A stretch of DNA of 64,000 nucleotides from Akkermansia muciniphila (lineage in GTDB: Bacteria > Verrucomicrobiota > Verrucomicrobiia > Verrucomicrobiales > Akkermansiaceae). The notes under the pieces are model-generated. The model was not told the origin of the DNA and did not search any database. It saw nothing but the letters and a program-made list of their open reading frames with translations. Shown here piece after piece: positions 18,933 through 28,143 of this stretch (the stretch's first letter is position 1; each line of letters starts with the position of its first letter). The position numbers and the translations under genes were made by a program. Where the stretch lies: assembly GCF_018709685.1 (NCBI RefSeq), contig NZ_JABDHQ010000002.1, positions 124,001 to 188,000 on the forward strand, written 5' to 3'.

Positions 18933-21900
18933 TCAGTTATACATGGAGAGCTCCGTTTCCAACTCCCGGCAGCGGTTGACGCGGAACTGTTCGTCCAGTT
19001 CCAGTATCTGGCTATGGCCCAGGCTGTCCTTAATGGTGAGGTTGACCTTGGAGCGGCCCGGGTATCTTCTCAGGATGTCCCGTATCTGTTCCAGATTCTT
19101 TCTCGTGTGGCGCAGGGGGCTGACAATGATATTCAGCGGGCCCTGGTCTCCGGCCCTGGATTTGCGCCGTTTACCGCCCAGCGGCTCCACGCTCTGCGCG
19201 GCCACGCTCTTGGCGGAGGTGCGGTCATCCTCCCGGATATTGGCGCGCACGGCAACAAAGACGCCCGGTTCCAGCCCTCCTTCCATTTCCAAAGCCTTTT
19301 CATAAACGTCCGACCACAGCAGCACTTCAATGCTGCCGGTGAAGTCTTCCAGCGTCATAACGGCAAATTTTCTTCCGGCCTTGCTGATCTTGGGGATGAC
19401 GGAGCGCACCATCCCGGCGATCTGGTGCTTCTGCTTGAGTTCATGTGATTCCAGCGTGTCAATAAGGCCTATGCGGGTGTATTTTTCCGCATCAATGACG
19501 CCGCGCATGGAGTCAAGGGGGTGGCCGCAGAAGTAGGCGCCCAGCAGGTCCTTTTCATCCCCCATGCGCTGGTCCTTGGGCCATTCCGGAACGGCGGGTT
19601 CATCCTTCACCCTGGGGGCTTCAAAAGTCATGTCAAACAGGGCGCCCTGCCCCAAAGCCTTATCCTTGTGCACCTGTGAAGCGCCGCTCAGGGCCAGGTC
19701 CACGCGTTCAAACAGGGCGCAGCGCGGTTCCAGCGTCCAGTCCAGAGCTCCAGCACGGATCAGGGATTCCAGTATCTTCTTGTTGACGGATTTGGAATCC
19801 AACCTGTTGCAGATGTCCTCCATGCTGGAGAATTCCCCGTTCCGCTTCCGCTCTTCCAAAAGAATCTGCATGGCGCCTTCCCCCACGTTCTTGATGGCCG
19901 CCAGGCCGTAACGCACGGCCAACTTGCCGGAAGGCGTTTTTTCAGGCGTGAATTTAAGCATGGACTTGTTCACGTTGGGCGGGAGGATTTCAATGCCCAT
20001 GCGGTTGGCCTCTTGAATGAACACGCCGATTTTGTCGTTGTTCGCTTCATTGGACATCAGGCCGCAGAGGAATTCCACGGGGAAGTGGGCCTTGAGGTAG
20101 GCCGTCCAGTAGGAGATATGGCCGTAGCAGGCAGAGTGGGATTTGTTGAAGCCGTAGCCGGCGAATTTCTCAATCTTGTCAAAGATGGCCGTAGCCGTCT
20201 TCTCGTCAATCTGGTTGGTTTTCCAGCACCCTTCCACAAAGTGGGCCTTTTCCTTGGCCATTTTTGCGGGGTCCTTCTTACCCATGGCGCGGCGCAGCAG
20301 GTCGGCGCCGCCGAGCGTATAGCCCGCCAGCAGCTTGGCCGCCGCCTGCACCTGTTCCTGGTAGATCATCACGCCGTAGGTCTCTCCGCTGACCTGTTCC
20401 AGCAAGGGATGTTCATATACCACCTGGCGCAGCCCCTTCTTGACTTCAATCATTTCATCCATGAACTGCATGGCCCCCGGACGATACAGGGCCAGCAGGT
20501 CAATGATGTCTTCAATCTTCTGGATACCGTAGCGCCGGCAGGTGTCCACCATGCCGCCGGATTCCAGCTGGAACACGCCCATCGTATCCCCCCTGTTCAG
20601 CAGGTCCAGCGTTTCCTTGTCATCCAGGGGAACGGAGTCCAGCTTGAATTCCGGCACGCGCCAGCGGGCGTATTCTTCCGCATCATGCATGACGGTCAGG
20701 GTTTTCAGGCCCAGGAAGTCCATCTTCAAAAGGCCCACTTCATAAATGGCGCTCATGTCGCACTGGGCGACAACGGCGGCATGCGGGTCGGAAAGGTCGT
20801 CACGGGTGAGTGCCACATGCTCGTCCAGGGGACGGTCACCGATCACGACGCCCGCGGCGTGCACGCCCACGTTGCGGATGAGCCCTTCCAGGCGCGTTGC
20901 ATATCCCCAGAGTTCCGCGTACGTTTCATCAGACGCGATCAGCTCCCGCAGTTCTTCGTTGCTCTTGTAGCTGGACTGGAGGGTTACCTTGGGGCCGGTT
21001 TCAATCAGCTTGGAGATGCGGTCGCCGTCCGCATAGGACATGTCCATCACGCGGGCCACGTCCCTGAGCACGGATTTGGCGCCCATGGTGCCGTACGTGA
21101 TGATGTGGGATACGGCGCGTTCCCCGTACTTCTGCCGCACGTAGTCAATCACCTCCGGACGGCGGGTCTGGCAAAAGTCAATGTCGATATCGGGCGGGCT
21201 GACGCGCTCCGGGTTCAGGAAACGTTCAAAGATCAAGCCGAACCGCAAGGGATCGATGTTCGTGATCTTCATGGAATACGCCACCAGGGAGCCCGCGGCG
21301 GAACCGCGGCCGGGCCCCACGGGAATGTCATGATCCTTCGCCCAGTTGATGAAGTCCGCCGTAATCAGGAAGTAGGAGGGGAATTTCAACTGGTTGATGA
21401 TTCCCAGCTCATAATCCAGGCGGTCGCGGAGCTCCTTGTCCGTAGCCACGCGTTCCTTGCCGTACCGTTCCTCCAGGCCTTCATAGCACACCTTGCGCAG
21501 GTATTCCTCACGCGTGGAGCCGTCCGGAGTGCCGAATTCCGGATACTTTTCCGTACTGGCGGAGTCCAGCTTGATGGTGACGTTGCACCGTTCCGCGATT
21601 TTCAGCGTGTTTTCCACGGCATCCGGGTAGTCCCGGAATACTTCCCGCATTTCCTCAGGAGATTTCAGGTAGACTTCCGTGGAGTAGCGCATGCGCTTGG
21701 GAGAAGCCAGTTTCTCGTTGGTCCCCACGCAAATCAGCACATCGTGCATGTCGTGGTCTTCCTTCCGGAGAAAGTGCACGTCATTGGTGGCCACAATGGG
21801 AGTATTGGTCTTGCGGGCGATGCTCACCAGCCCGGGCAGGCATTTTCTTTCTTCCTCCAGCCCATGGTCCTGAAGCTCCACAAAGATGTTGTCCTCCCCG

Positions 21901-22457
21901 AAGATGTCCTTCAGCGCCAGCAGGGCTTCCTCCGCCTTTTCCGGCTGGTCGTTGAGCAGCCATTCATTCAGCGGCCCGGCGATGCACGCCGTGCAGCAGA
22001 TGAGGCCTTCATGGAATTCCCGCAGGGTATCCATGTCCACACGCGGCTTGTAGTAAAAGCCTTCCAGATGGGAACGGGATACCAGTTTGACAAGGTTCTG
22101 CCAGCCGGTTTCATTTTCCGCCAGAAGAAGCAAATGCGTGTATTTACGGCGCCCGGGAAGCTGCTTTTTCACGCTGATGGGCGTGGGGGAAAGATAGACC
22201 TCACAGCCGAAGATGGGCTTCACCGGCTGTTTCTGCGGCCCTTCCGGGTGCTCCTTGTTCCAGGCGGCTACGGATTTGTTAAGGTTGTTGGCCTCCATCA
22301 CGAGCTCAATGGCTCCGAAGAGGTTGCCGTGGTCAGTGACGGCGACAGCGGGCATGCCCATGCGGGAGCATTCCGCAATGAGGTCCTTGATGTGGACGGC
22401 GCCGTCCAGCAGAGAGTATTCCGTATGGTTGTGAAGGTGTACGAAGGAACCGGCCAT
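18933..22457 (-). CDS. dnaE: DNA polymerase III alpha subunit
   Basis: 1174 residues, full length for replicative DnaE1. The N-terminal PHP domain starts FVHLHNHTEYSLLDG. The palm shows GPGRGSAAGSLVAYS (about residue 380) and the catalytic PDIDIDFC (about 422-429). Fingers include GYGFNKSHSACYG and the helix-hairpin-helix region IKNVGEGAM. An OB-fold (IAGMVRSVIPKISKAGRKFA) is near residue 1000. It synthesises the chromosome with the beta clamp. It lies 32 bases downstream of pyrD and 4 upstream of the GNAT gene, a convenience operon with no shared pathway. Confidence 0.97.
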   Translation of the reverse strand: MAGSFVHLHNHTEYSLLDGAVHIKDLIAECSRMGMPAVAVTDHGNLFGAIELVMEANNLNKSVAAWNKEHPEGPQKQPVKPIFGCEVYLSPTPISVKKQLPGRRKYTHLLLLAENETGWQNLVKLVSRSHLEGFYYKPRVDMDTLREFHEGLICCTACIAGPLNEWLLNDQPEKAEEALLALKDIFGEDNIFVELQDHGLEEERKCLPGLVSIARKTNTPIVATNDVHFLRKEDHDMHDVLICVGTNEKLASPKRMRYSTEVYLKSPEEMREVFRDYPDAVENTLKIAERCNVTIKLDSASTEKYPEFGTPDGSTREEYLRKVCYEGLEERYGKERVATDKELRDRLDYELGIINQLKFPSYFLITADFINWAKDHDIPVGPGRGSAAGSLVAYSMKITNIDPLRFGLIFERFLNPERVSPPDIDIDFCQTRRPEVIDYVRQKYGERAVSHIITYGTMGAKSVLRDVARVMDMSYADGDRISKLIETGPKVTLQSSYKSNEELRELIASDETYAELWGYATRLEGLIRNVGVHAAGVVIGDRPLDEHVALTRDDLSDPHAAVVAQCDMSAIYEVGLLKMDFLGLKTLTVMHDAEEYARWRVPEFKLDSVPLDDKETLDLLNRGDTMGVFQLESGGMVDTCRRYGIQKIEDIIDLLALYRPGAMQFMDEMIEVKKGLRQVVYEHPLLEQVSGETYGVMIYQEQVQAAAKLLAGYTLGGADLLRRAMGKKDPAKMAKEKAHFVEGCWKTNQIDEKTATAIFDKIEKFAGYGFNKSHSACYGHISYWTAYLKAHFPVEFLCGLMSNEANNDKIGVFIQEANRMGIEILPPNVNKSMLKFTPEKTPSGKLAVRYGLAAIKNVGEGAMQILLEERKRNGEFSSMEDICNRLDSKSVNKKILESLIRAGALDWTLEPRCALFERVDLALSGASQVHKDKALGQGALFDMTFEAPRVKDEPAVPEWPKDQRMGDEKDLLGAYFCGHPLDSMRGVIDAEKYTRIGLIDTLESHELKQKHQIAGMVRSVIPKISKAGRKFAVMTLEDFTGSIEVLLWSDVYEKALEMEGGLEPGVFVAVRANIREDDRTSAKSVAAQSVEPLGGKRRKSRAGDQGPLNIIVSPLRHTRKNLEQIRDILRRYPGRSKVNLTIKDSLGHSQILELDEQFRVNRCRELETELSMYN

Positions 22458-22489
22458 GGATGAAACCTGTGTGCGTTGAATAAATCGGA

Positions 22490-23536
22490 TCAGGAGTTAG
22501 CGGGGCATTCGGCCTTCATGGCTTCCACACATTCCCGGATGAGATCCGGCCCGCGGTAGATGAACCCCGTGTAAAGCTGGACGAGACTGGCTCCGGCCTT
22601 GATCTTGGCGACAGCGTCCGCGCCGCTCATAATGCCGCCCACGCCGATAATCGGAATGTGCCCCTTCAACTCGGAAGCAAAGGCTGCGATGACCTCCGTG
22701 GAGCGCTCCGCCAGAGGCGCGCCGGACAGGCCGCCCGCTTCTTCATGGCGCGGATTGGCTTCCACCCCGGCACGGGAAAGCGTGGTGTTCGTAGCGATTA
22801 GGCCGTCCAGTCCTTCATCCAGAAAAACGCGGCTGAGTTCCGCTATGTGTTCAGCCGTCACATCCGGGGCCACCTTCATGAAAATGGGCACATTGCGTCC
22901 GGTTTCCGCGGCAAGGTTGGACTGCTCGGCTTTCAGGGAAGCCAGCAGGCGCGCGGCGGGTTCCGCAGCCTGGAGTTCGCGCAGACCGGGCGTGTTGGGG
23001 GAAGAGAAGTTAATGGCGATGTAATCCGCCACAGGCCATGCCGCACGCAGGCAGGTCAGGTAATCCTGGGCCGCATCTTCATTGGGCGTCACCTTGTTTT
23101 TCCCGATGTTGACGCCAAGGACGCCATGAAAACGGGTGGCGGAGCGGATGTTCTCCACTCCGGCGGCAATGCCGTCATTGTTGAAGCCCATCCGGTTGAT
23201 GATGGCCCGCTGGGGAATCAGGCGAAACAGGCGGGGTTTGTCATTGCCCGGCTGCGGTCGCGGTGTAAGCGTGCCCACCTCCACAAAGCCGAAGCCAATC
23301 TGGCCGAATGCGTTCACCGTGTCCGCCTCCTTGTCCATCCCGGCGGCAAGGCCTACCCGGTTGGGGAATTTCATTCCCAGGATTTCCACGGGATCGGAAG
23401 GAATATCCCCCGTCAGGAGAGGCAGTACGCGCATCTTTTCTGCCAGGCGCAGCCCCCACAAAGTCACATTGTGGGCGGTCTCCGGATTCATTTGAAACAA
23501 TACACTTTTAGCGGCGGAATATAAGGCGGGTGACAC
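22490..23536 (-). CDS. pyrD: Dihydroorotate dehydrogenase (quinone), class 2
   Basis: 348 residues. It oxidises dihydroorotate to orotate with FMN and passes electrons to membrane quinone. Class 2 features: an N-terminal membrane-associating helix (SAAKSVLFQMNPETAHNVTLWGL), VEVGTLTPRPQPGN, and the catalytic Ser of NFSSPNTPGLR. ATNTTLSR, GGLSGAPL and VGGIMSGADA are FMN-site motifs. The start codon is GTG at 23536; homology to the E. coli N-terminus (ALFQLDPERAH) supports it. A TATACT box ends only 9 bases upstream, so the mRNA has almost no leader. It heads the minus-strand pyrD-dnaE-GNAT unit and is divergent from thiE. Confidence 0.96.
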   Translation of the reverse strand: MSPALYSAAKSVLFQMNPETAHNVTLWGLRLAEKMRVLPLLTGDIPSDPVEILGMKFPNRVGLAAGMDKEADTVNAFGQIGFGFVEVGTLTPRPQPGNDKPRLFRLIPQRAIINRMGFNNDGIAAGVENIRSATRFHGVLGVNIGKNKVTPNEDAAQDYLTCLRAAWPVADYIAINFSSPNTPGLRELQAAEPAARLLASLKAEQSNLAAETGRNVPIFMKVAPDVTAEHIAELSRVFLDEGLDGLIATNTTLSRAGVEANPRHEEAGGLSGAPLAERSTEVIAAFASELKGHIPIIGVGGIMSGADAVAKIKAGASLVQLYTGFIYRGPDLIRECVEAMKAECPANS

Positions 23537-23545
23537 GATGCGGGG

Positions 23546-23573
23546 AGTATACTACACCCTCCATTAGGGTCAA
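23546..23573 (-). promoter_or_regulatory. Sigma70-type promoter of pyrD
   Basis: On the minus strand TTGACC (23568-23573), a 16-base spacer and TATACT (23546-23551). With a start site about 7 bases downstream, transcription would begin about 2-3 bases before the GTG at 23536. Confidence 0.7.
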
Positions 23574-23587
23574 GAATGGGAAGCGTC

Positions 23588-23615
23588 TTGCCGGGATGAT
23601 TTTATCCGGTACAAT
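23588..23615 (+). promoter_or_regulatory. Candidate sigma70-type promoter of thiE
   Basis: TTGCCG (23588-23593), a 16-base spacer and TACAAT (23610-23615). The ATG of thiE is at 23624, 8 bases after the -10, leaving room for no TPP riboswitch in the transcript. Confidence 0.5.
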
Positions 23616-23623
23616 TCCCTTCC

Positions 23624-24268
23624 ATGAACAGGAAGGAACGCCTCTCGTCATGCCGCCTGTACGGCATTGTGGATACGGGCTATACTGCTGAAAACCAACT
23701 GCTCTCCGTTACGGAAAAATTGCTGGCGGCCGACTTGGAAATTCTCCAGCTCCGGGCGAAAAACTATGCTCCGGAACGTATTGAGGAGCTGGGCAGCCAG
23801 CTTGCCCCCCTGTGCCGCAAACACGGCTGTCTTTTCATCATCAACGACTATCCTGAAATAGCCCTGAGTACCGGGGCGGACGGCGTTCATCTGGGGCAGG
23901 ACGACGGCGCCCTGGCGCCTGTGCGGGCCATGCTGGGGCCGGACGCCATCATCGGGCGTTCCACGCACAGCCCGGAACAGGCCCTGGCAGCATTCCAAGA
24001 GGAGGCGGACTACATCGGATTCGGCCCCCTGTTTCCCACGGGCACCAAACCGGGGAGGCCCGCCATAGGCCTGGAAGATATTGCAGGCGTGCGGCGGCGT
24101 CTTCCGGAAGAATTCCCGGTCTTCTGCATCGGCGGCGTCAATGGGGACACGCTTCCCTCCGTCCTGAAGGCAGGAGCGGACAGGGTTGTCATCGTCTCCT
24201 GGCTGCTTACGCACCCGAACATCACGGAAACGGCAATGGCGCTTAGAAAAACGCTGGGAGAAATATAG
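23624..24268 (+). CDS. thiE: Thiamine-phosphate synthase
   Basis: 214 residues, TIM-barrel enzyme joining HMP pyrophosphate and thiazole phosphate to thiamine monophosphate. Motifs: LQLRAKN near residue 45, FIINDYPEIALSTGADGVHLGQDD, IGRSTHSPEQA, DYIGFGPLFPTGTKPG (pyrophosphate and thiazole-phosphate loop) and CIGGVNGDTLPSVLKAGADRVVIVS. It is a stand-alone gene here with no thi operon around it. Its own promoter sits directly before the ATG. It is convergent with the TetR gene, with no strong terminator in the 39-base gap. Confidence 0.95.
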   Translation: MNRKERLSSCRLYGIVDTGYTAENQLLSVTEKLLAADLEILQLRAKNYAPERIEELGSQLAPLCRKHGCLFIINDYPEIALSTGADGVHLGQDDGALAPVRAMLGPDAIIGRSTHSPEQALAAFQEEADYIGFGPLFPTGTKPGRPAIGLEDIAGVRRRLPEEFPVFCIGGVNGDTLPSVLKAGADRVVIVSWLLTHPNITETAMALRKTLGEI

Positions 24269-24307
24269 GAGGAAACGCCGTGCCTTTACGGACGCACCGT
24301 TCCATCT

Positions 24308-24982
24308 TCACCGCTTCCCCTGTTCTTCCTCCGGAGAAAGGGCGGGACGTGAAATCAGGAGAACCGCCGTATTCACGATCATTTGCAGAACGCGGTCCTG
24401 ATCCTTCATCCACGGCTCCTTGTCATGAAGTTCCAGCCGGGTGACGTACTTCCCCAGCGTGGCATGGAAAATGGAACTCATGATATGAACGTGCCAGGAG
24501 ATGGAGAGTTCGTCATCCCACGGACAGAACTGGCGTACCCTCTGGGTCATTTCCCGGATGAGCGGAGCATAGAATTCATCGTAAATCTTTCTCCCCAGAT
24601 ATTCCGGTTCCTGAGGCAGCCGCCACAGCAGCCGGGCGTGATCCGGGCCGCCCAGGCTTTTATCCAGAAGCAGCCGGAAAGCGGGTTCAATGAACGCCCT
24701 GGCGTATGCACGCAGGGACGGATGAAGGTCCGCCTCTTTCAGCATCTTCATGCGCGCCTCCATCAGGGGTTCCGCATACTGCCGGAATACGGCAAGGTAC
24801 AGCCCTTCCTTATTTTCAAAATAATAAACAATGGAGGCCAGGTTCACTCCCGCTTCAGAAGCAATGGCCCTCATGGTCACTCCGTCAAATCCTCTGAGAG
24901 CAAAAAGTTTCTGCGCCGCGCGAAGAATCTTGCCGCTGGTTTCAGCAGAACGGTCGGACTGGGATTTGCGGGTGGAGGACAT
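24308..24982 (-). CDS. TetR family transcriptional regulator (CerR-like C-terminal domain)
   Basis: 224 residues. The N-terminal helix-turn-helix is clear: ILRAAQKLFALRGFDGVTMRAIASEAGVNLASIVYYFENKEGLYLAVFRQY. The C-terminal ligand domain resembles the DUF1956/CerR group (YARAFIEPAFRLLL, LLWRLPQEPEY). Regulators of this group commonly control efflux or envelope genes, but no efflux operon adjoins it. The neighbour upstream on the same strand is unrelated in direction (a thioredoxin-like gene ends 28 bases upstream of its start). Target unknown. Confidence 0.88.
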   Translation of the reverse strand: MSSTRKSQSDRSAETSGKILRAAQKLFALRGFDGVTMRAIASEAGVNLASIVYYFENKEGLYLAVFRQYAEPLMEARMKMLKEADLHPSLRAYARAFIEPAFRLLLDKSLGGPDHARLLWRLPQEPEYLGRKIYDEFYAPLIREMTQRVRQFCPWDDELSISWHVHIMSSIFHATLGKYVTRLELHDKEPWMKDQDRVLQMIVNTAVLLISRPALSPEEEQGKR

Positions 24983-25010
24983 CGTTGCAGAACATCAAAG
25001 GTATTTCAGC

Positions 25011-25745
25011 CTAGCGGGAGGAGCGGCTTGAGCCGATAGCCTTTACCAGTTGTTCCATGTCCTGGGAAGACTGGATGGCCTTGCCGTCCTTGTCCACCAG
25101 AATCATTGTGGGAATACCGCGGGGAGCCACTTTTCTGGCCAGCTCCGTCAAATCCTTCTTCAGCAGGACGGGCCACGGCATATTGTTGGCGGCGGCCCAT
25201 TTCTGGGCGGTTTCCAGGTTCTGGTCCAGATTGCACATGATTACCTCCACATCTGGATTATCCTTCACCGCCTTGTTGTAAGCCTCCACGCTGTGGGGGG
25301 CATTCCGGCAGCAGGGGCCGCACCAGCTCGCGCTGAAATACAGGATAAAATGCCGGGAATTCAATTTCCCGTCCTTCTTCTTGAGCTTGCCGTTGTCCAG
25401 CATGTAGGTTTTCCCCTTCATTTCCTCAGCCACGGGGCCAGACGGCACGGAGGACCATTCCGAGAGGGGCTTCCCGATCACCTCCTTGTGTTCCTCCAGC
25501 CATGCCCGGTCTTCCTCTGAAAGCTTTTCCAACGGCATCGTGATGGGCTTTTTGGCCGTAGTCACCAGCTTGACCGTCTTCATATTGAGGGCGATAGGAC
25601 GGGCCTCCACCGTGGTTCCCGTGCCTTTATTCGTCCAGGTACGGAGGGAAGGATCCTCCGCCGCATCAGAAGAACCGGCAAAACAGAAGGAGGTTCCCAG
25701 CAAGAACGCAGACGCCAGCAGAATACGCAAAGGGGAAAATTTCAT
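25011..25745 (-). CDS. Exported thioredoxin-like (TlpA type) protein with SHD1-like N-domain
   Basis: 244 residues from the ATG at 25745; the longer frame to 25868 runs into the cytochrome gene. Signal peptide at about 1-24 (LRILLASAFLLGTSFCFAGSS). Residues about 32-85 (RTWTNKGTGTTVEARPIAL to LEKLSEEDRAWLEEHKE) resemble the SHD1-like module seen in many Verrucomicrobia and Planctomycetes exported proteins. The C-terminal thioredoxin fold carries the active-site motif SASWCGPCCR and the cis-Pro in PRGIPTMILVDKDGK. It starts 25 bases after the octaheme cytochrome stop, so the two are likely cotranscribed. A role in reducing the cytochrome's heme-binding cysteines is an inference. Confidence 0.85.
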   Translation of the reverse strand: MKFSPLRILLASAFLLGTSFCFAGSSDAAEDPSLRTWTNKGTGTTVEARPIALNMKTVKLVTTAKKPITMPLEKLSEEDRAWLEEHKEVIGKPLSEWSSVPSGPVAEEMKGKTYMLDNGKLKKKDGKLNSRHFILYFSASWCGPCCRNAPHSVEAYNKAVKDNPDVEVIMCNLDQNLETAQKWAAANNMPWPVLLKKDLTELARKVAPRGIPTMILVDKDGKAIQSSQDMEQLVKAIGSSRSSR

Positions 25746-25770
25746 GTACACAACGCTGATATACTCTTTC

Positions 25771-28050
25771 CTATCTTCCATGTCGAGAAGCCGATTCCAG
25801 AATTTGCCGGGCCTGGGCATGCCCCGGATCACGGCGCAGGGCTTCTGCTGCTGCTGCCGCCGCGTCACGGTAACGGCCGTTGCGGTAAAGCATCACGGCC
25901 AGCGTGAACGGAATATCCGCATTTTCCTTGTCCAGGGAGGAACAATTCTCCAAGTCCTGGAGCGCTTGCTCCAGCCGTCCCACCTTTTCATTAAGCAGGG
26001 CGCGGTTGAACAGGGCACGGATGAAAGAGGGCTCTATTTTCAGGGCCGCATTAAAGGATTCCAGAGCTCCCGGCTCATCATTGTTCTCAATCTGTCCCAG
26101 CCCCAGCAGATACCACAGGTTGGCATCCTTCGGAGCCAGGCGGACGGCCTCCTTCATCTGCTCCACCGCTTCCCCACTGCGCCCCTGGGAAGCCAGGAAA
26201 ACGGCATAATCCCGGTGTACCACGGAAGATGTGGCATCCCATTTCAGAGCCTTGGCAAACCATTGTTCCGCGGCCTTCGCATCCTTGCGGCTGATAGCTA
26301 TCTGGGCCAGCTTCATTGCCCCGGAGGGCTGGTCTGCCTGATGAAGCGCGGCGGCGGTCAGCTCCTTCATGGCCGGGCTGTCCGGCGGCAGGGAATCCCG
26401 GAGGGCCCATTCCGCCTGCAGGCGGACAACCTTGAATGGGTCATTGAGCAATTTGCCCGCGGCGGGATTGCCCGCGCGGCCCATTACCTTGGCAGCGGCG
26501 GCGCGCGTCAGGGCATCCGGGTCCTTGACCGCCGCAGCGGCCAGTTCCTGAACGGCCGGTTCATGCGCCCAGGCATCCATCAAATCCAGCAGTGTGGCAC
26601 GCCAGGCGCCCACTTCCTCCCTCTTGAAGCATTCCATCAGCAGCGGCAGCACATCCTCCCGTCCTTCATAAGCGCGCTGCACGGCCCTGGTGCGGTCCCG
26701 GTACTGCGCCATCTTGGGATTGGGCCCGTAATATTTTTCCACCGCTTCCGCGGCCCATTCATTGCTCTTTTCCCGGTGGCACATGGTGCAGGCATTGGGG
26801 ATGCCCAGCTCTACGCTCAGGAGGGGGTCAGGAGAATTGAAGGAGTGGTCCCGGCGGGGGTCGCGGGCCATGTACAGGCTTTCCGGCATATGGCATTCCA
26901 CACAGCGGGCGCCCATGCTGGACTGGGGGCACGGCGTATGTTTGGATATGTCAATAACAGGGGCTTTCACCCCGTTCACCGCCTCCCCGGTGCCGTGGCA
27001 CCGCAGGCAGAGCGTGTTGTCTTCCTGCGGAAGCTTCAGCGTTCCCGTATGCGGATCATGGCAATCCAGGCAGGTGACGCCCGCCTTTCCCATGCGGCTC
27101 AGGCGCAGGCCGGTTTCACAATAATCCTCATCCCTCTGCATGCCGTTGGGCCAGAAGACACCGGGCTGCACGGGAAGCACGAGCTGGAAATGATTGTCAA
27201 AACGGTCTCCTATGGCAAAATCGTGATCGAATTCATCCCGCCGGGCATGGCAGGAAGCGCAGTTGTCGTGAATTTGCTCCGGAGTCAGCTTGTTTTTGGT
27301 GGAAATCATGCACCCCGTTCCCGCCTCGGGCTTATCCAGCAGTGGACCGTGGCACTGGATGCAGGTCACGCCGGGTTCCGTCCACGTGGAAGCGTAACGG
27401 TCCTTGACCGGATCATAGTTCTTATGGAACAGGGACATGTGGCACCATGCGCACTGCGTGTTCCAGTTCATGCCGCGTCCCGTCCAGTGCCCCCAGTCTC
27501 CGGGCTGGCGGGCATCCTTGCCGAAAATGTCAAACCACTCCTTGCGGTTTACATCCCACGCAGCGCTCAGGGTGTGGTAGCCCCCGTCCTTTGCGGGAAC
27601 CAGATATTGCACCAGTGGAATCCTCCCCGTAGCCCATTCCGCGCGCCAGGCTGTGTTGGACTGCCCGTCATGCACCATACGGCCCTGGGCATCCGTGGAA
27701 AATTGAAGAATGCTTCCGTGGGCGTCCAGCTTCATGTTATGAAATGCCTCGGACTCCCACTGGTCCCCCAGCTTGCGGAACGCCCAGGCGTGGTCCGAGC
27801 CGGCCCACTGCCGGAATTCCTTTTCATGGCAGGCGCCGCACTGCATGGAGATGGGCACTTCATTCTGGTCCCAGTGCTCACTGCCGCCGGAGAAAACGGC
27901 CGGCTGGGCTTCCGCGCCGGAGCGCCGGTCCATCCATGCCTTCATCATCGTCCCCAGCCCGATCAGCGCCCCGAGAACAATAAGGAGAACCACCCATTTT
28001 TTCATGGAGGATTTGTTCACGGAAGCATCAGTGGACTCGGGCTGGGACAT
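25771..28050 (-). CDS. Octaheme c-type cytochrome with HEAT-like and TPR repeats
   Basis: 759 residues. One membrane helix at about 18-38 anchors it, with the bulk outside. Eight CXXCH heme-binding motifs are present in order: CGACH, CAWCH, CIQCH, CASCH, CLDCH, CLRCH, CVECH, CTMCH (residues about 70-430). The N-terminal part resembles the cytochrome c554 / doubled-CXXCH group. Residues about 460-580 look like HEAT repeats (VKDPDALTRAAAAKVMGRAG). About 590-759 are TPRs (AVRLAPKDANLWYLLGLGQIENNDEPGALESF pattern). It probably transfers electrons in the periplasm; partner and acceptor unknown. The downstream thioredoxin-like gene suggests linked cysteine reduction. No nitrite reductase signature was identified. 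Confidence 0.88.
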   Translation of the reverse strand: MSQPESTDASVNKSSMKKWVVLLIVLGALIGLGTMMKAWMDRRSGAEAQPAVFSGGSEHWDQNEVPISMQCGACHEKEFRQWAGSDHAWAFRKLGDQWESEAFHNMKLDAHGSILQFSTDAQGRMVHDGQSNTAWRAEWATGRIPLVQYLVPAKDGGYHTLSAAWDVNRKEWFDIFGKDARQPGDWGHWTGRGMNWNTQCAWCHMSLFHKNYDPVKDRYASTWTEPGVTCIQCHGPLLDKPEAGTGCMISTKNKLTPEQIHDNCASCHARRDEFDHDFAIGDRFDNHFQLVLPVQPGVFWPNGMQRDEDYCETGLRLSRMGKAGVTCLDCHDPHTGTLKLPQEDNTLCLRCHGTGEAVNGVKAPVIDISKHTPCPQSSMGARCVECHMPESLYMARDPRRDHSFNSPDPLLSVELGIPNACTMCHREKSNEWAAEAVEKYYGPNPKMAQYRDRTRAVQRAYEGREDVLPLLMECFKREEVGAWRATLLDLMDAWAHEPAVQELAAAAVKDPDALTRAAAAKVMGRAGNPAAGKLLNDPFKVVRLQAEWALRDSLPPDSPAMKELTAAALHQADQPSGAMKLAQIAISRKDAKAAEQWFAKALKWDATSSVVHRDYAVFLASQGRSGEAVEQMKEAVRLAPKDANLWYLLGLGQIENNDEPGALESFNAALKIEPSFIRALFNRALLNEKVGRLEQALQDLENCSSLDKENADIPFTLAVMLYRNGRYRDAAAAAAEALRRDPGHAQARQILESASRHGR

Positions 28051-28143
28051 GGCGGAAATATTCTGCCATATCCTACGCGCTCCACCAAGGAACTTTTACA
28101 CAAAGCGGACCCGTTCCGGAGGTTTTCCCCGGACTCCCGCAGC

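Noticed and set aside
20013-22463. 816-codon plus-strand frame opposite dnaE
   Set aside because: Mirror of dnaE codons, no family motif, no promoter.
23537-23623. TPP riboswitch before thiE
   Set aside because: The gap is 87 bases and lacks the conserved THI-box motif; the promoter directly abuts the ATG.
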